A stretch of DNA of 54,864 bases from VBCK01 sp036270655 (GCA_036270655.1 DATBCD010000132.1:1-54864); one strand, 5' to 3'. Shown: positions 35,713-44,585, numbered from the stretch's first letter. The notes: a model not told the origin generated them from the letters alone. Translations and numbers: made by a program.

Positions 35713-36717
35713 ATGTTCGGCCAATTGAGAGACGTTGTGCAGCGCGCGGTCGAGGCGGTTTCGGGTCGTTCGGGCAGGCGCGCGCCGGGGGGCTGGTTGA
35801 GCCGCGAGGAAGTGATTATGGGCACCTCGGTGCGGGTTGAGTTGTGGAGCGACGATCGGGCCGCCGGCGAGTCCGCGATCGGCGCGGTGATGACTCGGAT
35901 GCGTCATATCGATGAAACCATGAGTCCGTTCAAGCCCGATTCCGAGCTCACGCGCATCAACCGTGCCGCCTGCGATCGGCCGGTGCCGGTCAGCCGCCCG
36001 ATGTACGACATCATCGCGCGATCGATCGAGTTCTCGCAGCTGTCCGCGGGCGCGTTCGACATCACGTTCGCCAGCGTGGGCCATCTGTACGACTACCGCC
36101 TGCGCATCCACCCCAGCGACGATGAGCTGGCGAGGGCGCGCGAGGCGATCGGCTACCGCAACCTGGTTCTGGATCCGCAGGCGTGCACGATCCGCTTCGC
36201 GCGGCCGGGCGTGCGGATCGATCTGGGCGGATTCGCCAAGGGGCTGGCGGTGGACGATGGCGCCGCGATACTCAAGAGCCGTGGCATCTGCAACGCGATC
36301 GTCACGGCGGGCGGCGACAGCCATATCCTGGGTGACCGGCGCGGACGGCCCTGGACGATCGGGATTCGCGATCCGCGCAAGGCCGGCGAAGTGGTGGCCG
36401 TGCTGCCGCTGGAAAATGTCGCGCTTTCCACTTCGGGCGATTACGAACGCTTTTTCGAGCAGGACGGCATTCGCCATCACCATCTGATCGACCCGTTCAC
36501 CGGCAGATCGCCCAGCGGCGTGCGCAGCGTGACGGTGGTCGCGCCGGACGGCCTGACCAGTGAAGCGTTGACGAAGAGCATATTCGTGATGGGCCTGGAC
36601 AGGGGCATGCGCCTGGTCGAGTCGCTCGACGGGGTCGATGCGGTGGTGGTCGACGCGGCCGGTGCCCTGCACTACTCGTCGGGGCTGCTGCCCGGCGGCC
36701 AGCAGGTTCGACAATAA
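35713..36717 (+). CDS. apbE: ApbE FAD:protein FMN transferase
   Basis: Attaches FMN from FAD to Thr or Ser of target flavoproteins outside the cytoplasm. 334 residues from this ATG. Family blocks: IMGTSVRVELW, IDETMSPFKPDSELTRINRA, SQLSAGAFDITF, IDLGGFAKGLAVDDGAAIL, TAGGDSHILG, ALSTSGDYERFF, HHHLIDPFTG and the Mg/FAD-binding end SVTVVAPDGLTSEALTKSIFVMG. Odd: no signal peptide or lipobox is visible at this start, though ApbE normally acts in the periplasm; the frame upstream to 35566 does not supply one either. First gene of the long operon; 49 bases before the propeller cytochrome. Confidence 0.88.
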   Translation: MFGQLRDVVQRAVEAVSGRSGRRAPGGWLSREEVIMGTSVRVELWSDDRAAGESAIGAVMTRMRHIDETMSPFKPDSELTRINRAACDRPVPVSRPMYDIIARSIEFSQLSAGAFDITFASVGHLYDYRLRIHPSDDELARAREAIGYRNLVLDPQACTIRFARPGVRIDLGGFAKGLAVDDGAAILKSRGICNAIVTAGGDSHILGDRRGRPWTIGIRDPRKAGEVVAVLPLENVALSTSGDYERFFEQDGIRHHHLIDPFTGRSPSGVRSVTVVAPDGLTSEALTKSIFVMGLDRGMRLVESLDGVDAVVVDAAGALHYSSGLLPGGQQVRQ

Positions 36718-36766
36718 GAATGCAATTGCGGTGGGGCTCGATCAACCGATCGGTTCGGAGGTGGGC

Positions 36767-39700
36767 ATGAAGGTGCAATCGAAAATTACTCGGCGGGTCT
36801 TCTTGCAAGGCCTGCTGGGGTCGACCGGCGCACTGGCGGCCTGCACGACCGGCTCCAACAGCGACCCGAGCACGGTCACGGTCGCAGGCGACACTCCGAT
36901 CGTCTACGCGATGCGATCCAGCACGGTCACGCTCAATCCGCTCACAGCGAACCCCTTCGCGCCGGGTGGGGACTTGATCATCCGCGAGAAATCCTCGCCC
37001 AGTGCTCCCGAGCACAACATCACGGCGCAATTCACCCAGGGCCAGGGCGACGTGACCGATCCTTCGGTGTCGTATGACGGCACGAAGATCGCGTTCGCGA
37101 TGAATTGCCCCGCCTCGAATACGTCGAAGATCGGCAATCAGCCCGCCTGCACCGGCCATTGGAACATCTGGGAATACGACATGAGCACCGGCGGCCTGAC
37201 CGGCGGAACGTTGCGCCGCATCACGAGCTCGGCCAGCGACGACGTCGCTCCGAGCTATCTGCCGAGCGGCGCGGGATTCGTGTTCGCTTCCAACCGCCAG
37301 ACCAAGTCGTCCCCGAACCAGGCGCTTGGCCACACCTATTACGCGCTGGACGAGTACGAGCGCGAGCAGGTGTCCAATCTGCACACGATGGCCCTGGACG
37401 GCAGCAACATCCAGCAGATCTCGTTCAATCAGAGCCACGACCGCAACCCGGTCGTGCGTCCCGACGGCACGATCATGTACTCGCGCTGGGACCACGTCGG
37501 CGACCGCAACCGCTTCACGATATTCACGACCAAGCCGGACGGCACCAACCTGTTCGTGTTGTACGGTGCGCATAACGACGCCAACAGCTTCCTGCACCCG
37601 CGCGACATGGATCCGAACGGGCCGTACAAGGGATACGTCGCGAGCGACGCGATGCCGCTGGACCGGACCCAGGAAGGCGGCGCGCTGATGTTCATCAACG
37701 CCGCCGACTACTCGGAGCAGAACACTCCGGCCAACTCGACGATCCCGGCCCAGGGTGGCCAGACCCAGCCCACCATGCAGACGCTGAACTACGGCGCAGG
37801 CCTGTCCTTGTACGGGCGCATCACGACGCCGTTCCCGCTGCGCGACGGCACCAACCGCGTTCTGCTGGCCTACGCTCCGTGCGAGGTCACGAACAACGGG
37901 GTCGTCGTTTCGTGCGCCACGCTGACGGCGGCCGAAGTCGCCCGGCTGAGCATGGAAAATCGCCTGATCGCGGACATCCAGGCCGACCCCATCCAGAACA
38001 ACGTTCGGCCGTCCTATGCGATCTACATGTTCGATCCGAGCGTCCAGACCTGGCTGATCGTGGCGGCGCCGCCGGCCGGCTTCATGTACAAAAGCCCGGT
38101 CCCGATCATGGCAACCCCGGAGCCCAGCGTGCAGCCGCCGACCAGCGTGGACCCGGCGTTGGCGGCGCAGGGTCTGGGCGTGATCGAAGTGCGCAGCGTG
38201 TACGACACCGACGGGCTCGGACGGATGAGTGACCCGATTCTGAGCGCGAGCGATCTGCGGCCCGGCTGCGGCACGGCGATCGCCAAGACCACTGCCCTGG
38301 ATCCGCTCGACACGCGCCCGCTGGTGGCGGACCTGGTCAAGATCAAGGATCCGGCCAATGCCGCCTATGGCTGCGCGCCGGTGCGCTTCGTCCGTGCCTT
38401 GCGCGCGGTCGCGCCGCCCGCCGGCGCGACCGGCACGCGGCAGGCGATCGGAGACACGGAATTCGAGATGCAGCAGCAGCTCGGATATGCCGCGGTCGAG
38501 CCGGACGGCTCGTTCAAGCTGAACATCCCGGCCGACACGCCGATCGGCCTGCAAGCGGTCGATGCCGAGGGCCGGGCCTTCCAGGTCCACACCAACTGGA
38601 TCCAGGTGAGGCCCGGCGAGCGCCGCACCTGCGACGGCTGCCACAGCCCGCGCCGCGGCGCCTCGCTCAATTCGGGCACGATCGTCAACGCGGTGCCGGC
38701 CGGCTGGCTGCCGGCCATGGCCGGCGCGCATCAATCGGGCGAGACGATGGCGTCCACGCGGACCCGGCTCGATTCCACCGTGCTGAGTCTGGGCACCGAC
38801 CTCGTGTACAGCGATGTGTGGGCCGACACCAGCAAGCCGGGCGTGACGGCGCGCGCATCGATCGCGATCCGCTACACGGGCAATGCGAACAGCGCCGACG
38901 ACCTGGCTACGGCCGTACCGGGCAACGGGATCATCAATTATCCGGACCACATCCAGCCGCTGTGGGCACGCAACCGCGGCGCCAGCACCTGCACCAACTG
39001 CCACAACAGCACCGATCCGATCGGGCTGGACCTGACCAGCACGACTGCCGGAACCGGGCGCATCGTCTCCTACGAATCACTGCTGGTGGGTACCCCGATG
39101 ATCGACCCCGTCACCAAGCTGCCGGTGACCCAGGTGCAGGACGGCGTGCTGGTGATCCAGCGCAACCCGGCCCTGGTGTTGCCCACGGGCAGCGAGGGCG
39201 ACGCAGTGGGCATTGCGCGCAAGAGCCGCCTGACCGAGATCATGTGGGGCGAGAGCCTGATGACCGACGCGGCGTCGCTGGCCGCGCATCCCAACCCGCC
39301 GGCAACCGCCCCCAACCATGCCACAATGCTGAACGCCGCCGAAAAGCGATTGCTGGCCGAATGGATGGATCTTGCCGCCAAGTACTACAACGATCCGTTC
39401 AACGGGTCGAGCGGGCTGCGGACGATCAACTCGCTCAGCCAGACGACATTTTCGGCGCAGATCGAACCGATCCTGATGAAGACCTGCGCTGCCTATTGCC
39501 ATCAGGGCGTCGGAAGCAATCAGACGCCGCCGCCGGGAACGTCGTTCGTCGGTGACAAGCTGGTACTGACGGGGACCGCGGACGGGGACTTCAACGTGGT
39601 CCTGACGATGATCACCGACACCTGCCACCCGTCTTCGAACCTGCTGCTGAGCATGCCGTCGACGATTCCCCATCCGCCTGGCGCGCAAAATCAGACCGCC

Positions 39701-39772
39701 GCGGTGCTGCCGGCCGGCAGCGCGGACTACAACACGATCTCGAGCTGGATTCAGGCCGGCTGCACTCCGTGA
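36767..39772 (+). CDS. HzsA-like beta-propeller c-type cytochrome lipoprotein
   Basis: 1001 residues; GGAGG lies five bases before the ATG. The N-terminus has a twin Arg and lipobox (ITRRVFLQGLLGSTGALAAC), suggesting Tat-type export and lipidation. Residues about 60-480 hold TolB/PD40-type blades (DVAPSYLPSGAGFVFASNRQ, VVRPDGTIMYSRWDHVGDRN). The C-terminal half has heme motifs CDGCH (Cys622) and CTNCH (Cys742) and a stretched CAAYCH (Cys907). Overall layout recalls hydrazine synthase alpha subunit-related proteins, which occur outside anammox bacteria with unknown activity; I do not claim hydrazine synthesis. Stop overlaps the next GTG. Confidence 0.78.
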   Translation: MKVQSKITRRVFLQGLLGSTGALAACTTGSNSDPSTVTVAGDTPIVYAMRSSTVTLNPLTANPFAPGGDLIIREKSSPSAPEHNITAQFTQGQGDVTDPSVSYDGTKIAFAMNCPASNTSKIGNQPACTGHWNIWEYDMSTGGLTGGTLRRITSSASDDVAPSYLPSGAGFVFASNRQTKSSPNQALGHTYYALDEYEREQVSNLHTMALDGSNIQQISFNQSHDRNPVVRPDGTIMYSRWDHVGDRNRFTIFTTKPDGTNLFVLYGAHNDANSFLHPRDMDPNGPYKGYVASDAMPLDRTQEGGALMFINAADYSEQNTPANSTIPAQGGQTQPTMQTLNYGAGLSLYGRITTPFPLRDGTNRVLLAYAPCEVTNNGVVVSCATLTAAEVARLSMENRLIADIQADPIQNNVRPSYAIYMFDPSVQTWLIVAAPPAGFMYKSPVPIMATPEPSVQPPTSVDPALAAQGLGVIEVRSVYDTDGLGRMSDPILSASDLRPGCGTAIAKTTALDPLDTRPLVADLVKIKDPANAAYGCAPVRFVRALRAVAPPAGATGTRQAIGDTEFEMQQQLGYAAVEPDGSFKLNIPADTPIGLQAVDAEGRAFQVHTNWIQVRPGERRTCDGCHSPRRGASLNSGTIVNAVPAGWLPAMAGAHQSGETMASTRTRLDSTVLSLGTDLVYSDVWADTSKPGVTARASIAIRYTGNANSADDLATAVPGNGIINYPDHIQPLWARNRGASTCTNCHNSTDPIGLDLTSTTAGTGRIVSYESLLVGTPMIDPVTKLPVTQVQDGVLVIQRNPALVLPTGSEGDAVGIARKSRLTEIMWGESLMTDAASLAAHPNPPATAPNHATMLNAAEKRLLAEWMDLAAKYYNDPFNGSSGLRTINSLSQTTFSAQIEPILMKTCAAYCHQGVGSNQTPPPGTSFVGDKLVLTGTADGDFNVVLTMITDTCHPSSNLLLSMPSTIPHPPGAQNQTAAVLPAGSADYNTISSWIQAGCTP

Positions 39773-40383
39773 CGAAGACAGGCCGACGACCCCGCCGAGG
39801 TGCGCTGACCACCGCAATCTGCGCAGTCGCCGGGCTCACCGCCTGCGGGGGCGGCACCGTCAGTGACCCGCCCCTTTCCGGTGCACAGCATCTGGCGTTC
39901 GCCTATTTCCAGCAGTGCGTGAACCCGATCTTCGAGGCGCAGCTGCAGATCACGTTAAATGGCGTGACGACGACCAACACGTGCGCCGCGGGCGGCTGCC
40001 ACAACAACGCCACCGGCACTGGCGGCGCATTCCGTATCATCCCCTCGGCCCAACCCGTGGACCTGGCCAATCCCGCCAACACGCCCGACGTGATCCGATC
40101 CACCGACATGTACAAGAACTTCACCTCGGCTCAGGGCGAAACGATCATCGGCACCCCTGCGCAAAGCTTTCTGGTCAGAAAGCCCCTGCTGCAAAACGTA
40201 CTGCACGGCGGGGGGCTGATTTTCGCAAGCAACCAGGATCCGAACGTCCGGCTGATCGAGTACTGGATCGGCAATCCGGTACCCCAGGGGCAGGACGAAT
40301 TCAGCACGGTCACCTACTCGACGATGTTCACCCCGACCTTCGACCCCGGCAGTCCGAACAGCAGCATGTGCAATAGCTTTTGA
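39769..40383 (+). CDS. Heme-like lipoprotein beside the propeller cytochrome
   Basis: 204 residues; the GTG overlaps the preceding stop (GTGA). Lipoprotein leader AICAVAGLTACGGG. After AYFQQCVNPIFEAQL there is CAAGGCHNNATGTGGAFRI (Cys72), a CX4CH motif in the sequence setting seen around c-hemes of domains that end large outer cytochromes (NPIL...C...CH...GG..R). If the motif binds heme, this is a small partner electron carrier for the propeller protein. No other domain is recognised. Confidence 0.65.
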   Translation: MTKTGRRPRRGALTTAICAVAGLTACGGGTVSDPPLSGAQHLAFAYFQQCVNPIFEAQLQITLNGVTTTNTCAAGGCHNNATGTGGAFRIIPSAQPVDLANPANTPDVIRSTDMYKNFTSAQGETIIGTPAQSFLVRKPLLQNVLHGGGLIFASNQDPNVRLIEYWIGNPVPQGQDEFSTVTYSTMFTPTFDPGSPNSSMCNSF

Positions 40384-41150
40384 CTGCTGTGGCGGCCGGC
40401 TTGATTTCCAAGGACGGGTTGCTCACATGGCTGGTCGCGGCATTGCTGGCCTTGTGGATCGCTCCGGCGGCGGCGGGCGAGAAGGTGGAGGTCACGGACC
40501 CGTACATCGAGCTGCACACGGGGCCCGGCCGCGGCTACCCGGTGTTCCATGTCGCGGCCCGTCACGAATGGATCGAGATCGAATTGCGCCACACCGACTG
40601 GTACAAGGTGCGCACCGAGGACGGCAAGGAAGGCTGGGTCACGCAGGAGCAGCTCGAGACGACGCTCACGCAGATCGGCACCAGGACCGTGCTGGGCGAC
40701 GTCGGGGTGCAGGACTACCTTCGACGGCGCCTCGAGTTCGGGGCCGCTTACGGGCATTTCAAATCCGAGCCGATGCTCAAGGTGTGGACCAGCTACAACT
40801 TCACCGACACGCTGGCTGTCGAGGCCACCGGCGGCCAGGTGCAGGGGACGTTTTCCGGCACCGACCTGTGGTACGTGAACCTGCTGGTCGAGCCGTTTTC
40901 GGACTGGCGGCAGGTGCCATCGCCGTACGTGGGCGTCGGCATCGGCAGGCTGAACAACTTTCCCAATGCGAGCCTGGTTGGTCCGGCCACGAGCAACTCC
41001 CGGCTGGCGGATGCAACCGTGGGCCTGCGTTATCACCTCGGCAGGCGGTTCCTGGCCCGCCTGGATTACACGCAGTATCTGGCGTACATCGCGGACAACC
41101 GCACCGATCAGTATCGGGCTGTCACGATCGGTTTTGGCTTCTTTTTCTGA
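40380..41150 (+). CDS. SH3-domain outer-membrane beta-barrel protein
   Basis: 256 residues from a TTG that overlaps the previous stop; GTG 40389 and TTG 40419 (with AAGGA just upstream) are alternatives. Signal peptide core LLTWLVAALLALWIAPAAAG. Residues 35-90 form a bacterial SH3 domain (VTDPYIELHTGPGRGYPVFHVA, WYKVRTEDGKEGWVTQEQL). The C-terminal 140 residues alternate like barrel strands and end in Phe (VTIGFGFFF). It matches the outer-membrane barrel proteins that accompany myxobacterial-type envelope machines (family often called OMP_myx_plus). Probably anchors the apparatus to wall and outer membrane. Confidence 0.75.
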   Translation: MTAVAAGLISKDGLLTWLVAALLALWIAPAAAGEKVEVTDPYIELHTGPGRGYPVFHVAARHEWIEIELRHTDWYKVRTEDGKEGWVTQEQLETTLTQIGTRTVLGDVGVQDYLRRRLEFGAAYGHFKSEPMLKVWTSYNFTDTLAVEATGGQVQGTFSGTDLWYVNLLVEPFSDWRQVPSPYVGVGIGRLNNFPNASLVGPATSNSRLADATVGLRYHLGRRFLARLDYTQYLAYIADNRTDQYRAVTIGFGFFF

Positions 41151-41167
41151 ACGTTTGCGAGCTCCCC

Positions 41168-41839
41168 ATGCGCTACCCTGCACGATTGAAAGTACTGCTG
41201 ATGGCCGCGCTGGGCCTCGGCCCGATGCTGGCCGGCGCGGCCGGGCAGCAGCCGTCCGACGAGTCGGCCGGCCAGCAACCGGCCGACCGCCAGGTGATCG
41301 AGCCGGAGGTGGACCGGCGCCCGGTCAAGGTCCTGCACATTCCGTCGAACGACATCGAATTCGGACTGTTCACGGGCGGCTACTCCACTCAGTACTTCGG
41401 CACCGACCTGATCGGGGGCGCTCGGCTCGGCTATCACATCACGGAAGACTTCTTTGCCGAGGCGGTTTATGGCAACACGCGCGCCACGGATGAGGTGTTC
41501 CGCCAGATTCTGCCGGGCGGCATTTTCAAGAACCCGAAGGAGAAGCTGACCTATTACAACGTGTCGTTCGGCTTCAATGTGCTTCCGGGCGAGGTGTTCT
41601 TCTGGAAGACCAAGGCCAGGCCGACGGCGCTGTACCTGATCGCGGGCCTCGGCAGCACGGATTTTCTGGACCAGCGCCACTTTACGGTAAACGCCGGTTT
41701 CGGCACGCGCATCTGGCTGGCCGACTGGGCGGCGTTGCAGGTGGATATGCGCGATCACGTTTTCTCGCTTGACGTGTTGGGACAACAAAGGTCGACTCAG
41801 AACCTGGAATTCACCGGCGGGGTCACTTTCTTTTTCTGA
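41168..41839 (+). CDS. Outer-membrane beta-barrel domain protein (OMP_myx_plus type)
   Basis: 223 residues with signal peptide MRYPARLKVLLMAALGLGPMLAGA, then a Gln-rich linker and an eight-strand-like barrel (IEFGLFTGGYSTQYFGTDLI, ARLGYHITEDFFAEAVYGN, YYNVSFGFNVLPGEVFF) ending VTFFF. It is a paralogue in layout of the preceding protein but lacks the SH3 domain. The family occurs in myxobacterial Glt-type gene sets and in their proteobacterial relatives. Starts 17 bases after the preceding stop. Confidence 0.78.
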   Translation: MRYPARLKVLLMAALGLGPMLAGAAGQQPSDESAGQQPADRQVIEPEVDRRPVKVLHIPSNDIEFGLFTGGYSTQYFGTDLIGGARLGYHITEDFFAEAVYGNTRATDEVFRQILPGGIFKNPKEKLTYYNVSFGFNVLPGEVFFWKTKARPTALYLIAGLGSTDFLDQRHFTVNAGFGTRIWLADWAALQVDMRDHVFSLDVLGQQRSTQNLEFTGGVTFFF

Positions 41840-41855
41840 TGGAGATGATTCCGTG

Positions 41856-42371
41856 ATGAGCTTACGAAACCTTGCAATCCGGCCGCGTGCGGCTGCCATC
41901 TTTGCGGCCTGGCTGGGCGCGACGGCGAGCGCTGCCGCCGCCTCGCTGACGTTCGGGTCCGCGCCCGACTTCACGCTGCACAGCGTGGCCGGCTCCAATC
42001 TGCGCCTGCAGGAGCAGCGTGGTCAGGTGGTGATGCTGAATTTCTGGGCCAGCTGGTGCGGACCTTGCCGGCAGGAAATGCCGCGCCTGGATCGGCTGTA
42101 CGAGAAGTATCACGCCTCGGGGTTCCAGTTGCTCGGCGTCAACGTCGACGACGATGTTCATAACGCCACCGGCGTGTCGTCGCAGCTGGGGCTGCACTTT
42201 CCGGTTCTGCTGGATACCGAGAAGAAAGTCAGCCGGCTGTACGACCTGAACACGATGCCTTCGACCGTGCTGATCGATCGCGACGGACGGGTGCGGTACA
42301 TCCACCGCGGCTACAAGGACGGCTACGAACAGACGTACGAGGAGCAGATCCGGGAGCTGCTCAGAGAATGA
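41856..42371 (+). CDS. TlpA-type periplasmic thioredoxin
   Basis: 171 residues, signal peptide MSLRNLAIRPRAAAIFAAWL...ASAAAA, then an AhpC/TSA-Redoxin-like thioredoxin with the active site WASWCGPCRQEMP and cis-Pro in TMPSTVLIDRDG. It reduces or isomerises disulfides in the periplasm and may serve cytochrome maturation or the redox proteins of this operon. GTG at 41853 is an equally plausible start. Overlaps the DUF4266 gene by four bases (ATGA). Confidence 0.9.
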   Translation: MSLRNLAIRPRAAAIFAAWLGATASAAAASLTFGSAPDFTLHSVAGSNLRLQEQRGQVVMLNFWASWCGPCRQEMPRLDRLYEKYHASGFQLLGVNVDDDVHNATGVSSQLGLHFPVLLDTEKKVSRLYDLNTMPSTVLIDRDGRVRYIHRGYKDGYEQTYEEQIRELLRE

Positions 42372-42598
42372 GAGCGGATCGGATTGTCACGGGCGCGCTG
42401 ATCGTCGTCGCGCTGCTGCTGGCGGGCTGCTCGATCCAGCCCTGGGTCAAGCCGTACGAGCGTGAGAGGCTGGCCGATCCGACCATGAAGTTCTCGCGTG
42501 ATCCCCTGGCCGACAAGCACCGCGAGCATGTATTCGACGTGCGGGAGGCGTCGCACGGCGCCACTGGTGTGCAGGGAGGCGGCTGTGGCTGTAACTAG
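42368..42598 (+). CDS. DUF4266 lipoprotein
   Basis: 76 residues. Lipobox LLLAGCS, then the DUF4266 pattern PWVKPYERERLADPTMKFSRDP and the Gly/Cys-rich tail GVQGGGCGCN. The CGC at the end and the lipid Cys are the only cysteines apart from the leader. Function unknown. Known to occur with DUF3570 and thioredoxin genes as here. It overlaps the DUF3570 gene by 14 bases. Confidence 0.88.
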   Translation: MRADRIVTGALIVVALLLAGCSIQPWVKPYERERLADPTMKFSRDPLADKHREHVFDVREASHGATGVQGGGCGCN

Positions 42599-43799
42599 AA
42601 GCCGTCTAACCAGAGGCCGTCGCCCGGATCCTGCATTCGGTCGATCCGCGCGCGTTTGGCTTCGTGGCATCTTCCTGTACTGCATTCGCGCGTTGGCGCG
42701 CGCGCGCGTTCAGCCGGCCGACGGCGCGCGCCTGGCCGGGTTGCTGGGCGGTGTGCTGGCAGCGGCACGCGCGGGTGGCGCGGAATTGCCCGAAGATCGG
42801 GCCGACACCATGTTCCACCTGTACGACGGCGGTGGGGTCACGGCGCTCGGTCCGGCGGTGTTGATCCGCAAGAGTCTGTTCGACCGCGTCTCGCTGTCGG
42901 GAGCCTATTACCTCGACATGGTCAGCAACGCGTCGATCGACGTGGTCACCACCGCAAGTCCCTATCATGAGACGCGCAAGGAAGCCACGCTGGGTATGGA
43001 CTATGTTTATCACGATTCGCTGATCAGCCTGTCCGGCATCCACAGCAAGGAGCCTGACTATTCGGCCGACAGCGTGAGCGCGGATGTTGCGCAGGACGTG
43101 TTCGGCGGAATGACGACAGTGAGCGTCGGTTACACGCGCGGATGGGACACCGTGGGCAAGCACGGGTCCCCCGCGTTTTCGGCTCCCGCCAATCACTGGC
43201 AGTACCGGCTGGGGGTCACGCAGGTGCTGACCCCGCGCTGGCTGATGAGCCTGAACGTGGAGTCGGTGTCGGATGACGGCTATTTGCAAAGTCCGTACCG
43301 GGTCGCGCGCGTGTTCGGGGCGGCGGTCCCGGAGCGGGATCCAAGCACGCGAAGCGGCCGCGCGGCGCTGGTGCGGGTGGCGGGCGATATCGGGTCGCGC
43401 AGCGCGGTGCGGGTGCAGTACCGCTATTTCTGGGATACGTGGGGTATCGGTGCCCACACCGCGGAGGCGGGCTACAGCCGGCATTTTGGGGACCGGTGGC
43501 TGGTCGACGGGTACGTTCGCTATTACCGGCAGGGCCATGCGCTGTTCTACAGCGACAATTTCGCCAGTCAGATGACCTACATGTCGCGCAATCGCCAGCT
43601 TGGCACGTTCTGGGATGCCGGTCCGGGCGTCAAGGCCACCTATTCGGCCGGGCGGATCGCGTCGCGTTTCGATATCAAGGTCACGACCGCCTACCAGTGG
43701 CTGCGTTTCCAGTACAGCGACTTCACCGACATTCGCACCGGCCAGTTGTACTCGTTCAACGCGAGTGTGCTGGAATTTTTCGTGTCGGCCACGTACTGA
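42585..43799 (+). CDS. DUF3570 outer-membrane protein
   Basis: 404 residues from the GTG at 42585, which has GGGAGG six bases upstream inside the DUF4266 gene. After a long basic N-terminal stretch and a leader-like Ala/Leu run, the DUF3570 region begins ADTMFHLYDGGGVTALGP, with LLIRKSLFDRVSLSGAYYLD, ATLGMDYVYHDSLISLSGIHS and a C-terminal strand VLEFFVSATY. Barrel-like alternation and the terminal aromatic suggest an outer-membrane porin or scaffold. Pairs with DUF4266 and ApbE in many genomes I am aware of. Function unknown. Confidence 0.85.
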   Translation: MAVTRSRLTRGRRPDPAFGRSARVWLRGIFLYCIRALARARVQPADGARLAGLLGGVLAAARAGGAELPEDRADTMFHLYDGGGVTALGPAVLIRKSLFDRVSLSGAYYLDMVSNASIDVVTTASPYHETRKEATLGMDYVYHDSLISLSGIHSKEPDYSADSVSADVAQDVFGGMTTVSVGYTRGWDTVGKHGSPAFSAPANHWQYRLGVTQVLTPRWLMSLNVESVSDDGYLQSPYRVARVFGAAVPERDPSTRSGRAALVRVAGDIGSRSAVRVQYRYFWDTWGIGAHTAEAGYSRHFGDRWLVDGYVRYYRQGHALFYSDNFASQMTYMSRNRQLGTFWDAGPGVKATYSAGRIASRFDIKVTTAYQWLRFQYSDFTDIRTGQLYSFNASVLEFFVSATY

Positions 43800-43820
43800 G
43801 GAAGGGAAGGTTCGTACAGG

Positions 43821-44585
43821 ATGGACGCGTTGTTTCGAATGGTCGCAGCCCGCCTTCGCACGTGGTGCTACGGCGGGCCTGCCCGCCGTTGGTGGCCAGC
43901 GGTGGTCGCCGCATTCCTCGTCAACATCGTGGCTGCGCCGGCCTTTGGTGCGGACGATGCGGCCAAGCAGCCGGCCGCAACGCCGGACGCAGCCCGACCC
44001 GCATCGCCCGACGCGCCTGCGGTCGCTACGCCGGTCGCACCCATGGGCACATCGCCCGCCGCGCCCGCCGCCACAACAACGGACACAACCCCGGCCGCAT
44101 CACAGGCCGTATCGCCGGCGGCACCGCCGGCCAGTGAATTCAGCAACCTCGACAACCGTATCCAGGACACCAAAGGCGAAGTCATCCAGCTGAACCGCGA
44201 CCTGATGGTGCTCGAGGAGGAGCTGCTGTTCCCGGCCAGCACCCAGGTGGCGGTGTTCGTTTCGATGGACGTCGGAAAGCTCTTCGATCTGGATTCGGTG
44301 CAGGTGAGGCTGGACGACAAGGAGGTCGCCAATTATCTGTACACGCCGTCCGAGGTTCAGGCACTGCATCGCGGCGGCGTGCAGCGCGTGTATTTGGGCA
44401 ATCTGAAGGCGGGCAGCCACGAGCTGGTCGCGTTCTTCACCGGCGGTGGACCGCACCGGCGCGACTACAAGCGTGGCGCGACCGTGAAGTTCGACAAGGG
44501 GACAGACCCGAAATACATCGAATTGCGGATCAAGGACTCGACCGGCAAGATGCAACCGGAGTTCGACGTCAAAATCTGGCAGTGA
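43821..44585 (+). CDS. Exported protein with Pro/Ala/Thr-rich linker and coiled coil
   Basis: 254 residues. Basic start, signal helix WWPAVVAAFLVNIVAAPAFG, a 75-residue Pro/Ala/Thr/Ser linker (PAAPAATTTDTTPAASQAVS), a coiled coil (LDNRIQDTKGEVIQLNRDLM) and a beta-rich C-terminal domain (STQVAVFVSMDVGKLFDLDS, GSHELVAFFTGGGPHRRDYK). I do not recognise a family with certainty; the same type of gene sits beside ExbD/AgmX genes in related clusters. It likely spans the periplasm between outer membrane and wall. Starts 21 bases after the DUF3570 stop. Confidence 0.7.
   Translation: MDALFRMVAARLRTWCYGGPARRWWPAVVAAFLVNIVAAPAFGADDAAKQPAATPDAARPASPDAPAVATPVAPMGTSPAAPAATTTDTTPAASQAVSPAAPPASEFSNLDNRIQDTKGEVIQLNRDLMVLEEELLFPASTQVAVFVSMDVGKLFDLDSVQVRLDDKEVANYLYTPSEVQALHRGGVQRVYLGNLKAGSHELVAFFTGGGPHRRDYKRGATVKFDKGTDPKYIELRIKDSTGKMQPEFDVKIWQ

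Noticed and set aside
36497..39004. 835-codon minus-strand open frame opposite the propeller cytochrome
   Set aside because: Shadow of the cytochrome gene; composition is biased and no family is visible.
36767..39772. Naming the propeller cytochrome as hydrazine synthase
   Set aside because: Only the broad layout agrees. The beta and gamma subunits and other anammox genes are absent here, and HzsA-related proteins occur in many unrelated bacteria.
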